Shown here: positions 54,999-61,867 of the stretch, in pieces
Layout of the letters: each line of letters begins with the position of its first letter
Numbering within the stretch: the stretch's first letter is position 1
Origin: Leeuwenhoekiella sp044542075
GTDB lineage: Bacteria; Bacteroidota; Bacteroidia; Flavobacteriales; Flavobacteriaceae
DNA length: 64,000 nucleotides
Assembly: GCF_044542075.1 (NCBI RefSeq)
Contig: NZ_JBITTU010000004.1
Coordinates: 186,001-250,000, forward strand
Direction: 5' to 3'
Notes under the pieces: model-generated
The model's database searches: none
Told to the model about the DNA's origin: nothing
The model's input: the letters and a program-made list of their open reading frames with translations, nothing else
Position numbers and translations under genes: made by a program

Positions 54999-55006
54999 TA
55001 TATTTG
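54999..55006 (+). promoter_or_regulatory. Bacteroidota -7 box for the upstream RNA/sigma operon
   Basis: TATATTTG is an exact TAnnTTTG match. Transcription would start near 55013 and pass through the structured RNA-like region (55092-55345) before the sigma gene. Confidence 0.45.
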
Positions 55007-55091
55007 ACTCATAATTATATATTTGCGAAACTTCTTTAAGTAAAATATTAGAAGCATTCGCTTTGAATCTCGAATCTAAAACTGGTAATTT

Positions 55092-55200
55092 TAAACAGCG
55101 AGAGGATAAGCCGGGATGCTCACGACCCGGGCGTGGGCTCTCACTTATTGCTGTGCGGTATACCAGTACCCAGATTCGATAAGCTGAGACCTGCGCCTTT
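55092..55200 (+). ncRNA. Candidate guide/scaffold RNA unit C (upstream)
   Basis: Strong folds: outer stem GAGAG (55100-55104) with CTCTC (55138-55142) enclosing CCGGG (55111) / CCCGG (55126). Then TTGCTGTGCGGTATACC (55148-55164) resembles the conserved TTGCTGGGCATATAC end of the downstream units. No ORF. Similarity to units A and B is partial, so its identity as the same RNA family is tentative. Confidence 0.4.
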
Positions 55201-55247
55201 TATTTTTGGCTCAAACTTCACTTTTCAAAGTCATTGTTTCTTCATAA

Positions 55248-55345
55248 GAGGGCTAGCAGCTGTACCCTAATTCAAAATGTGCTCTTGGGCTGGTATAATC
55301 GTATACCTGCTTAAGGTCAGTACACCCCTAATTCAAAACTATGTA
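55248..55345 (+). ncRNA. Candidate structured RNA unit D / 5' leader of sigma gene
   Basis: Shares GAGG...AGCTGTA and AAATGT...GCT...GGGC blocks with unit B. It contains a perfect hairpin GGTATA-ATCG-TATACC (55292-55307). It is bracketed by a 13-bp direct repeat CCCTAATTCAAAA (55265 and 55326). It could be another scaffold or a regulatory leader. Evidence is weaker than for A and B. Confidence 0.3.
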
Positions 55346-55368
55346 GAATAACAAAAGCGGGTAATGTT

Positions 55369-56166
55369 ATGAAGCGATTTCAAATAGATACACATTATAT
55401 GGCATTTAAAAATGGATGTCCACGGGCATTTAATACGATTTACGCGCAGTATCACAGGCGCATCTACTGGATGGGCAGAAGTATCATTAAAGATGCTTAT
55501 GTGGTTGAAACCTTAGTACAGAATACCTTTTTAATACTGTGGAATAAACGCGAGCAAATCGAGTCGCCCAAACACTTGGTTGGTTTTTTATATAAGGTGA
55601 TTTCAACCGAATGCAGGTGGTACTATACGCGTCCTAAAAATCAGTTTTATCGGGATTTTTATTCCTTAGATAAGTTTCCCGACTATCAGGAATATATGTT
55701 GGGTTATGATCCTACTGCGGTAGATCAGCATTTGGTAGATCAGCAAAATCGACAGAAAGATTACGAGCAAGTGGTAAATATATTGCCGCTCTTGGGAATG
55801 CAGCGCAAACGCCTTATAGAGCTCTGTTTTCAACACGGGTTTAAGTATAAAACCATCTCCGAGCAGCTAGGCATCAGCATTACCGAAGCTAGTAATACGA
55901 TGAAGCAAACTATTGAACAGATTAAAACCATCATCAATCAAGCTTACCTTCTTCAAACAAATGAAACAGGTGAAGAGCAATCCAAACCTCCAGTTGAAAT
56001 CACCGAACAGGAAGCCCGCATATTGGAATTACGCTGCGAACAACATTACTCGTTTGCTGCCATTGCTACAGAACTCAAACTCTCTCAAAAAGAAGTACAC
56101 CGGGCTTTTACTACAGCGTATAAGTTTTTACAGGAAAACCACGAACAGCATTTAAAATCCGCCTGA
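55369..56166 (+). CDS. ECF-type sigma factor paired with a dead Cas12f/TnpB-like protein
   Basis: 265 residues. Sigma region 2 spans about 15-85 (AFNTIYAQYHRRIYWMGRSI, LVQNTFLILWNKREQIESP, VGFLYKVISTECRWYY). Region 4 is about 135-190, with the HTH TISEQLGISITEASNTMKQ. A second HTH-like segment sits at about 208-255 (ITEQEARILELRCEQHYSFA, LKLSQKEVHRAF). It would recruit RNA polymerase. Its stop is separated by a single base from the ATG of the downstream protein. No anti-sigma gene is present, suggesting that the partner protein, not a membrane anti-sigma, directs it. Confidence 0.85.
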   Translation: MKRFQIDTHYMAFKNGCPRAFNTIYAQYHRRIYWMGRSIIKDAYVVETLVQNTFLILWNKREQIESPKHLVGFLYKVISTECRWYYTRPKNQFYRDFYSLDKFPDYQEYMLGYDPTAVDQHLVDQQNRQKDYEQVVNILPLLGMQRKRLIELCFQHGFKYKTISEQLGISITEASNTMKQTIEQIKTIINQAYLLQTNETGEEQSKPPVEITEQEARILELRCEQHYSFAAIATELKLSQKEVHRAFTTAYKFLQENHEQHLKSA

Positions 56167-56167
56167 T

Positions 56168-57265
56168 ATGAAAGCGAAAACACTCAGACTTACTCGTAAA
56201 ATTCAGCTTCACATCGATCTGCCGGATTATGAAGAGCGCAAAGAGGCTATTGCAAAACTCTACGACTGGCAATACTGCTGCTTTAAAGCATCCAATATAA
56301 TTGTAACCCATCTCTACGTTCAGGAAATGATTAAAGAGTTCTTTTATTTAACCGAAGAGATTCAATACAAATTGGCTGATGTCAAAAAACACGAAAACGG
56401 CATTATAAATCGATCCCGTCTCAATAGCACGTATCGGGTGTTATCGGATCGATTTAAAGGACAAATTCCAACCAAAATACTGACTAATTTAAATCAGAAT
56501 ATAGAGCGTTCGTTTATTAAAAACAGACCGAAGTATTGGAGCGGAGAACGCGCTCTTGAAAACTTTAAAAAGAATAATGGTTTCCCCTTTACCTCAGAGA
56601 GTATATCTGGGTTTAAATACGACGAGGATCGAAAAGTGTTTTGTTTTCGCTTATTTACAATTCCTTTTTGCACCTATCTGGGAAAGGATTTTACAGATAA
56701 ACTCAGTTTGTTACATCGATTCATCAAAGGAGAAACCCGCTTGCGAACTTCAGAAATCAGACTTAAGGATGGGAAGATCTTTTGGTATGCAGTATTTGAT
56801 GTCGAACAAGAACAGCACGCTTTAAAACCTCAGGTTATCGCTGAGGCTTCTTTATCATTAGAATACCCCATTTCGGTGAAGGTTGGCCGCAGCCGAATGA
56901 ACATCGGCACCAAAGAAGAGTTTTTATACCGAAGGTTAGCGATTCAGGCTGCCCGTAAACGAGCTATAGCGGGATCGGTATATTCCCGGGGTGGTCACGG
57001 GCGTAAAAGAAAACTTAAAGCGGCAGATCCATTTAAAGAAAAAGAAAAGAATTATGTAAATCAGCGCTTACACATTTACAGTAGAAAACTCATTGATTTT
57101 TGCGTAAAGCATCAAGCCGGTACACTGATGCTGGTCGATCAAGAAGCTAAAATCGAAGCAGCAAAGGAGCAACATTTCGTTCTTAGAAACTGGTCGTATT
57201 ATGAATTAACCCAGAAAATAGCATACAAAGCTGAAAAAGCTGGTATTGAACTGGTGGTGGGGTAG
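56168..57265 (+). CDS. Nuclease-dead Cas12f/TnpB-like RNA-guided protein
   Basis: 365 residues. The C-terminal half matches the Cas12f/TnpB RuvC domain: IGTKEEFLYRRLAIQAARKR, GGHGRKRKLKA, KEKNYVNQRLHIYSRKLIDF and FVLRNWSYYELTQKIAYKAE. RuvC-I, normally GxDLG, reads AEASLSLEYP (about 225-234), lacking Asp. RuvC-II, normally LExL, reads LVDQE (about 322-326), with Val323 for Glu. The protein ends at GIELVVG, before RuvC-III and the zinc finger. It therefore cannot cut DNA but may still bind RNA-guided targets. Pairing with a sigma factor suggests RNA-guided transcription. Confidence 0.9.
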   Translation: MKAKTLRLTRKIQLHIDLPDYEERKEAIAKLYDWQYCCFKASNIIVTHLYVQEMIKEFFYLTEEIQYKLADVKKHENGIINRSRLNSTYRVLSDRFKGQIPTKILTNLNQNIERSFIKNRPKYWSGERALENFKKNNGFPFTSESISGFKYDEDRKVFCFRLFTIPFCTYLGKDFTDKLSLLHRFIKGETRLRTSEIRLKDGKIFWYAVFDVEQEQHALKPQVIAEASLSLEYPISVKVGRSRMNIGTKEEFLYRRLAIQAARKRAIAGSVYSRGGHGRKRKLKAADPFKEKEKNYVNQRLHIYSRKLIDFCVKHQAGTLMLVDQEAKIEAAKEQHFVLRNWSYYELTQKIAYKAEKAGIELVVG

Positions 57266-57329
57266 TTTAATATCCATCCCCAGTCCTTCTTTCAAAGGAA
57301 GAAAAACGATAAAATTTGAATATAAAAAC

Positions 57330-57420
57330 GAGGGTGCTTGTACACCCGCAAAGTGTGGTCAGTGACACACACCAAATGCTGCAAGGCATATACAACGGTG
57401 GGACGCGCTCTCTAAAATAG
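57330..57420 (+). ncRNA. Candidate guide RNA unit A
   Basis: Hairpin 1 GGGTG-CTTGTA-CACCC (57332-57347) and hairpin 2 GTGTGGTC-AGT-GAC(A)CACAC (57353-57372). The conserved tail AAATGCTGCAAGGCATATAC then ACGG (57374-57398) follows, then TGGGACGCGCTCTC, the candidate guide. A near -7 box (TAAAATTTG, one extra base) lies at 57310-57318. 21 of 25 bases of the tail and 16 of 22 of the first hairpin block match unit B. Confidence 0.6.
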
Positions 57421-57511
57421 TATTATTTAATATATGAGAACTGCCAATGAAAGAAAAACATCTGCAATAAGTCGCTCACTAAATTTTAAACCGGGGGCAT
57501 TTAGATCAGTA

Positions 57512-57519
57512 TAATTTTG
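57512..57519 (+). promoter_or_regulatory. -7 box of unit B
   Basis: TAATTTTG exactly matches TAnnTTTG, about 34 bp before the start of the unit B scaffold. Confidence 0.4.
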
Positions 57520-57550
57520 AATCCCAAACTTTCAATTCTGAACTAATTAG

Positions 57551-57642
57551 GAGGATGTTCGTACAGCTGTAAAGGTGATGTTAATGGCGCGCGCTAAATG
57601 TTGCTGGGCATATACACCGGCTGAGTTCACTTGTAAATATAA
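57551..57642 (+). ncRNA. Candidate guide RNA unit B
   Basis: Same block order as unit A: GGATGTTCGTACAGCTGTAA (57553-57572), a variable middle (GGTGATGTTAATGGCGCGC), then AAATGTTGCTGGGCATATAC and ACCGG (57596-57620). The following CTGAGTTCACTTGT differs completely from unit A at the same place and is the candidate guide. Hairpin 1 is weaker than in A. A tandem arrangement 221-222 bp apart implies duplicated guide genes. Confidence 0.55.
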
Positions 57643-57798
57643 ATCGCCTTTATTTAAAATACCAATAGCGTACAGTCAACTTGTGTTTCATAAAACCAAT
57701 CAGTAATTATTCTAACTGGCTTGCTCATCCTATTCTAGTTGAAACTCAACTTGTAAATAATAATTTGATTCAAGTTATTATAGATTGTATTAAGCTTT
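57643..57798. other. Intergenic tail of the guide-RNA region
   Basis: No ORF. AT-rich. CAACTTGT occurs twice (57677, 57752), and TCAACTTGTAAATAATAAT loosely resembles the unit B guide, but only with gaps. Nothing further is seen. Confidence 0.4.
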
Positions 57799-59115
57799 TT
57801 ATTCTTTATGGAATAAAAACTCTTTACCTCCTTGTTTCAATATCATCAGATTTTCCGCTAAATTGAATTCTATTTTTACACCAGCTTGCTTAAAAACAAA
57901 TGTGTTGTTCGAAATAGGCTCTAGTGGAAATGCTGATTGACCAGTAGCCTGAGCTAACAGTGTAAAATCTTCTCTAGTAATAGTAATTTTTGGAGGGATC
58001 TGTTCACTGGAGTAGGTTCCTAGAAAATTTTCTAATTCTTCTTCGGTTATTTTTATTGATTTAAATTCCGGTAAATCAAATTTTCCTTCATAAAAGCTAC
58101 CTAAAACGGCCAGTAGTATGTCATTTTTATCATAGTTTATCCCATTTCCCGTTAAACTAATTGCGAGTTGATCATCAGGAAAAAAACTGGTAACAGATTG
58201 AAACCCATCAATCCCTCCTGTATGTCCATAGCTCCATTTATCGTTATATGGAAACTTAAACAGGCCTAGGCCGTATCCATTCTTTATGGATTTCATGAGC
58301 TCTAAATTATTTTTCGAAATAATTTTCTCGTTAAATAGCGCTGTAATGAAATTATTCAAATCCTCAGGAGTTGAAATAATAGCGCCAGCTCCTTGAGGAA
58401 TAGACATATCTGTCTCAGTTTCTATATTCCACTTTCCTAGAAATGAATAAGATAGTGCTTCATTCGCTTTTGGATTTATTTTTTGACCGTATGCTGTATT
58501 TTTTAAATACACCGGTAGAATTATTTTAGTTTCAAGAAGTTTGGCGAATGATGTTTTATAGAGGTCTTCTAGGATGAAGGTCAATAACACGAAATTAGAA
58601 TTGCTGTACTCACTTTTGGAATTGGGTTCAAAATCACTTTCAAAACCCGCTATTCTTTCAAGCATATTATCTTTTGATTGTTGTGTTTGATTCCAGTCTA
58701 AATAATCTTCATTTCGAGTGAAATCGTGAATACCGCTGCTGTGATTCAGTAAATTTTTGATAGTTATATTATCAGCATTTACAATCTCAGGATAGAACTG
58801 ATCTAGATTATCATCAAGCGCTAATTTGTTCTCCTCCACGGCTTTTAATAGTAGTGAAGCTGTAAACATTTTAGATATTGAGCCTACTCGATATTTGGTT
58901 GAATGATTGGATTTAATGGAATCTTCGATACTTACAAATCCAATAGTTTTCTGATACAAGGTCTTTCCGTTTTGAGTTACAGAAAGACTGCCCATAAATT
59001 TATTATGGCTTTCGAGCAAATCAAAAAGGCTGTCTAATTTTTGGGTATCAAGTTCTTGAGCTAAGCAAATTGAGGTAATAAAAAGCAGGATTGATGTGAT
59101 GAATGATTTTTTCAT
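57799..59115 (-). CDS. Serine hydrolase (class C beta-lactamase/DD-peptidase-like)
   Basis: 438 residues with a signal peptide ending at CLAQ. The nucleophile motif is SISKMFTASLL (SxxK), the second motif YSNSNFVLL (YxN), the third HTGGIDGFQS. A C-terminal beta domain (about 350-438) resembles those of related ABH/serine hydrolases. It acts in periplasm or on peptides; the substrate is unknown. It is followed (in the operon) by a HAAS-domain protein and PadR regulator encoded upstream on the same strand. Confidence 0.85.
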   Translation of the reverse strand: MKKSFITSILLFITSICLAQELDTQKLDSLFDLLESHNKFMGSLSVTQNGKTLYQKTIGFVSIEDSIKSNHSTKYRVGSISKMFTASLLLKAVEENKLALDDNLDQFYPEIVNADNITIKNLLNHSSGIHDFTRNEDYLDWNQTQQSKDNMLERIAGFESDFEPNSKSEYSNSNFVLLTFILEDLYKTSFAKLLETKIILPVYLKNTAYGQKINPKANEALSYSFLGKWNIETETDMSIPQGAGAIISTPEDLNNFITALFNEKIISKNNLELMKSIKNGYGLGLFKFPYNDKWSYGHTGGIDGFQSVTSFFPDDQLAISLTGNGINYDKNDILLAVLGSFYEGKFDLPEFKSIKITEEELENFLGTYSSEQIPPKITITREDFTLLAQATGQSAFPLEPISNNTFVFKQAGVKIEFNLAENLMILKQGGKEFLFHKE

Positions 59116-59116
59116 A

Positions 59117-59719
59117 TTAGTGTTTATTGATTGATCTTTTAAACTTTAGTAATAGAGTCAGAATGAGGTAAGCAATTAATGTAATCGCAACCAGTGTAGG
59201 GATAAACCAATTCCCTAAGATTTCGGTGACGCTTGGATTTTTTATATAGTCAGAGTTGAGTTTTCCCAGAAGCATAAATGAATCATCTTTGAAATAAAGA
59301 CCAACTTGATCTGGATTCTTTAGTTTGAAGTAAATAAGAATAATAAAACCGAATAGACAGATATAGAGAACACCGAATACCACATAAGAAATACCATTAC
59401 CTATATTAAGCGCTATAGCTTTAAATAAATGGATAGGGTTGAACGTGCGCGTAGCTTGTTCTAGTTTTTTATCTGCGATTAAAGGTTTCAAGACTTTCTC
59501 CGGATCACCAAGTTTTTCTAAGAGGTCTAGAAGATGATCGGTTTCTCGTTTGTTAGTTTTTCTTGCAAGTCCTTCGTATATATGGCTATTAAATTCTAAG
59601 AGCACATCTTGCTGATCACTTTTAGAAAGTGATGAAAGTGTTTTTTCGATGCGCTTCATATAGCTTCTATAAATACGTTGAGAAGCAGTTTCTTTAAATT
59701 GAATTTCCTTTATTTTCAT
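59117..59719 (-). CDS. HAAS-domain membrane protein
   Basis: 200 residues. The N-terminal soluble domain has the HAAS signature (YMKRIEKTLSSLSKSDQQDVLLEFNSHIYEGL and DLLEKLGDPEKVL). Two to three membrane helices follow (YVVFGVLYICLFGFIILIYF and FIPTLVAITLIAYLILTLLL). HAAS proteins are paired with PadR regulators and usually regulate membrane-associated processes. It overlaps the PadR gene by four bases and abuts the hydrolase gene, so the three form an operon. Confidence 0.82.
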   Translation of the reverse strand: MKIKEIQFKETASQRIYRSYMKRIEKTLSSLSKSDQQDVLLEFNSHIYEGLARKTNKRETDHLLDLLEKLGDPEKVLKPLIADKKLEQATRTFNPIHLFKAIALNIGNGISYVVFGVLYICLFGFIILIYFKLKNPDQVGLYFKDDSFMLLGKLNSDYIKNPSVTEILGNWFIPTLVAITLIAYLILTLLLKFKRSINKH

Positions 59720-60051
59720 TGAGATATTTTTTTAATTGAAGAAGCCAGATCTACCCAATATGTTAGCATTGTTTTGAGAGTTTCCTTTCCGGTTTCTGTA
59801 AGTGTAAAATATTTTCTAGGTATACCAGATTTTTGCTCCACCCATTTAGAAGTCACTAAACCCTCCTTTTTTAACCTGTTCATAAGGGGGTAGAAAGTTC
59901 CTTCTGCAATTTCGATTTGGGTTAATTTTTTTACCTCTTCAATAAATTCATATCCATAAAATTCTTTATCCCTTAGAACATTGAGGACAATAAAAGTCAA
60001 GGTTCCTTTCTTGACTTGAGATTTCCATTTTTCAACAAAAATTATATTCAT
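59716..60051 (-). CDS. PadR family transcriptional regulator
   Basis: About 111 residues from ATG 60051; a start six codons earlier is possible. The winged helix has TFIVLNVLRDKEFYGYEFIEEV, EGTFYPLMNRLKKEGLV and KYFTLTETGKETL, typical of PadR. It probably represses this hydrolase-HAAS operon. The 295-bp gap to the right likely carries the promoter. Confidence 0.9.
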   Translation of the reverse strand: MNIIFVEKWKSQVKKGTLTFIVLNVLRDKEFYGYEFIEEVKKLTQIEIAEGTFYPLMNRLKKEGLVTSKWVEQKSGIPRKYFTLTETGKETLKTMLTYWVDLASSIKKISQ

Positions 60052-60275
60052 AAGGTAAATGTATGACAAAATACATAGTATAACAATGTATTGCGTAAAA
60101 ATATATATTAAAATATTTATACGGTCTGAATCTTTTTAAAGTTGGTAAGCGATATTTAAAAATGCTGATGAAAAGAAAAAACTGAAAGCTATTTGCTAAA
60201 CCTTAGATTATGACATAAAATATTCTATTTATTAAAAGCGAAATCATCATCTTACCTAAGCTCCCTTACCCATTA

Positions 60276-60328
60276 TTTTTTCTTTCGAAAAGGCCTTCAC
60301 AACGGCTAGGTTTTTTTGAAAGAAAAAA
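60276..60328. terminator. Long inverted repeat, probable terminator
   Basis: TTTTTTCTTTC (60276-60286) and GAAAGAAAAAA (60318-60328) enclose an AGGCC...CGGCTAGG region. The position suits termination of the coiled-coil/relaxase transcript. Confidence 0.55.
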
Positions 60329-60346
60329 TTAGTTCTACTTTTTCAA

Positions 60347-60661
60347 TTAGCGCAGCAAAAGGTAAATAATAGTAAAAGCTTGTGAAAGAAAAAGAAATAG
60401 GACTATCACTAAGAGCCAATTCGGAATCGTTCGAGAGTGCTTAATCCGTTTTAAGATTTCTTCCTGATTTTCCTGTTGAGCAGTTTGATCAACGTGTAGG
60501 TTTCTAAGATGTTCCTCTATTAACTTTTCAATCTGAGTACTGTCTGCTTTTATAGCTGTGCTTTTAAGGCTTTTTTCAATGCGCTCTAAGCGATTGACTT
60601 CTTCCTTAAAGGAATGTAATTCTTCAACGAGAAGTTCTGAGATTAGTTCCAACTTTGTCAT
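60347..60661 (-). CDS. Small coiled-coil membrane protein linked to the relaxase
   Basis: 104 residues: a long charged coiled coil (LHSFKEEVNRLERIEKSLKS and QENQEEILKRIKH) and one C-terminal membrane helix (NWLLVIVLFLFLSQAFTIIYLLL). Its start overlaps the relaxase stop by four bases. I recall similar small proteins downstream of Bacteroidota mobilisation relaxases. The role is unknown, but coupling to the transfer apparatus is plausible. Confidence 0.65.
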   Translation of the reverse strand: MTKLELISELLVEELHSFKEEVNRLERIEKSLKSTAIKADSTQIEKLIEEHLRNLHVDQTAQQENQEEILKRIKHSRTIPNWLLVIVLFLFLSQAFTIIYLLLR

Positions 60662-61485
60662 ATTCCAATTCCTTTATCGATTACAATTTTTAGGACCTTT
60701 TTGGCTACAGCTTTCGCCAGGCTTGGTGCAATGGGTACGCTTGTTCCCGATAAAACAACACTTTTTGCACGGTTGATGGATCTGAGCAAATTACTGGCAG
60801 ACATCGACCGGTTAACGGCACTACCTTTTATACTTTGCCCTTGGTACTCAAAACGAAAACCCTGCAGCTGTTTGGATTTGTTGATTATCGGTATTACATC
60901 AATTTGCTGATCTCTCATTCGGTTGATATAGGTCTGAAGATCTTTAGTTCCATGCTGACTGATGGCGTTTTGATGCGCTTTTTGTATTTCACCTCGAGTA
61001 TGTGCGAGCGCTTTATTTTTTTCAAGCTGTACGTCCTGCACGGTTTGAATACCCATTTGCTTTGCGGTTCGCTCTGCAGCCCACTGACTTTGCTTTCCGA
61101 TAAAGCTATCTTTGTAAGCCTTCCCGCTCAGATCAATACGGTTTACATAAAGATGTACATGGGTATGCTCCTTATCCCGATGCACATAAGCGACCGCCTG
61201 GCGTTCTTCTAATTTCATTTGCTGAATGAAGGTTTTGGTAAGTTCGCTCAGGTCTTTATTATTCATTTTGGCTCCGTCATTAACTGTTGGGCTTAGAATA
61301 AAACTTAAGGTATTGCGCTCACAGTTTTGATTCAGGTGTTGTACCGCCTCAAACTCTCTGGTGATTTCTTCTGCAGTATCTCCAACGATTAGGTGACTGT
61401 ATACCTGCTCAGCTTCTTTATCTGGATTATTACCGTATCTCAAAGCTCCGAGTGTACTTGATATAGAACTTCCTTTGCCAATCAT
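60658..61485 (-). CDS. Mobilisation relaxase (MobP/VirD2-like)
   Basis: 275 residues. The N-terminal relaxase motifs are MIGKGSSISSTLGALRYG, ERNTLSFILSP and the metal-binding HTHVHLYVNRIDL, where three histidines bind the metal. This protein nicks the origin of transfer and stays covalently attached. The expected catalytic Tyr is not obvious in this short form. It overlaps MobC by four bases and the coiled-coil gene by four, so the three are coupled. No type IV secretion genes are seen, so transfer would depend on a helper. Confidence 0.85.
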   Translation of the reverse strand: MIGKGSSISSTLGALRYGNNPDKEAEQVYSHLIVGDTAEEITREFEAVQHLNQNCERNTLSFILSPTVNDGAKMNNKDLSELTKTFIQQMKLEERQAVAYVHRDKEHTHVHLYVNRIDLSGKAYKDSFIGKQSQWAAERTAKQMGIQTVQDVQLEKNKALAHTRGEIQKAHQNAISQHGTKDLQTYINRMRDQQIDVIPIINKSKQLQGFRFEYQGQSIKGSAVNRSMSASNLLRSINRAKSVVLSGTSVPIAPSLAKAVAKKVLKIVIDKGIGI

Positions 61486-61778
61486 GGGATGATGCTTTTA
61501 AGATGTTTCTTGATTTCTTTAGCAACTAGATTGACTTCCTGACTGAGTTTTGGATTCCCTTTTTTATACATATTCCCGATGCGTTTAAAGTTATTGTGAT
61601 ACTTCACCAACATTTTATAGGTGTTGATATGCTCTTCATTCATCCGCTCTATGATCTGTTGTTCTATAAGGCTATTTCTACAAAAAGCACTTAGGCTTTT
61701 GCCTGCTGCTTTTGCTTTTATCTGCAGCAGTTTTTTCTCATATACGCTGCATCTGAATTTGATAAGTGCTCGTTTCAT
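61482..61778 (-). CDS. mobC: MobC-like mobilisation accessory protein
   Basis: About 99 residues from ATG 61778. Longer starts at 61841 would add a Cys-rich unnatural leader. A basic ribbon-helix-helix (MKRALIKFRCSVYEKKLLQIKAKAAGKSLSAFCRNS) typical of MobC is followed by a helical C-terminus. It opens DNA at oriT for the relaxase. Its position just before the relaxase matches MobC-relaxase operons of Bacteroidota mobilisable elements. Confidence 0.8.
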   Translation of the reverse strand: MKRALIKFRCSVYEKKLLQIKAKAAGKSLSAFCRNSLIEQQIIERMNEEHINTYKMLVKYHNNFKRIGNMYKKGNPKLSQEVNLVAKEIKKHLKSIIP

Positions 61779-61867
61779 TGTTTGTATTTTTTTCTTTGCA
61801 ACCATCGGGAGCAAAGCAAGATTGTGGCCACAGCCACACATCTTGCCCTGCTCTCCAGAAATCAGTT

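Noticed and set aside
55265..55338. Two copies of CCCTAATTCAAAA as a CRISPR array
   Set aside because: Only two 13-bp copies, not a regular array, and no cas1/cas2 or adaptation genes are near. Reported only as a direct repeat.
56168..57265. An active IS200/IS605-type tnpB gene
   Set aside because: No TnpA is nearby, both visible RuvC acids are missing, and it is coupled to a sigma gene.
57746..57770. TCAACTTGTAAATAATAAT as target of guide B
   Set aside because: It matches only with two indels in very AT-rich DNA, so it is not a plausible RNA-guided site.
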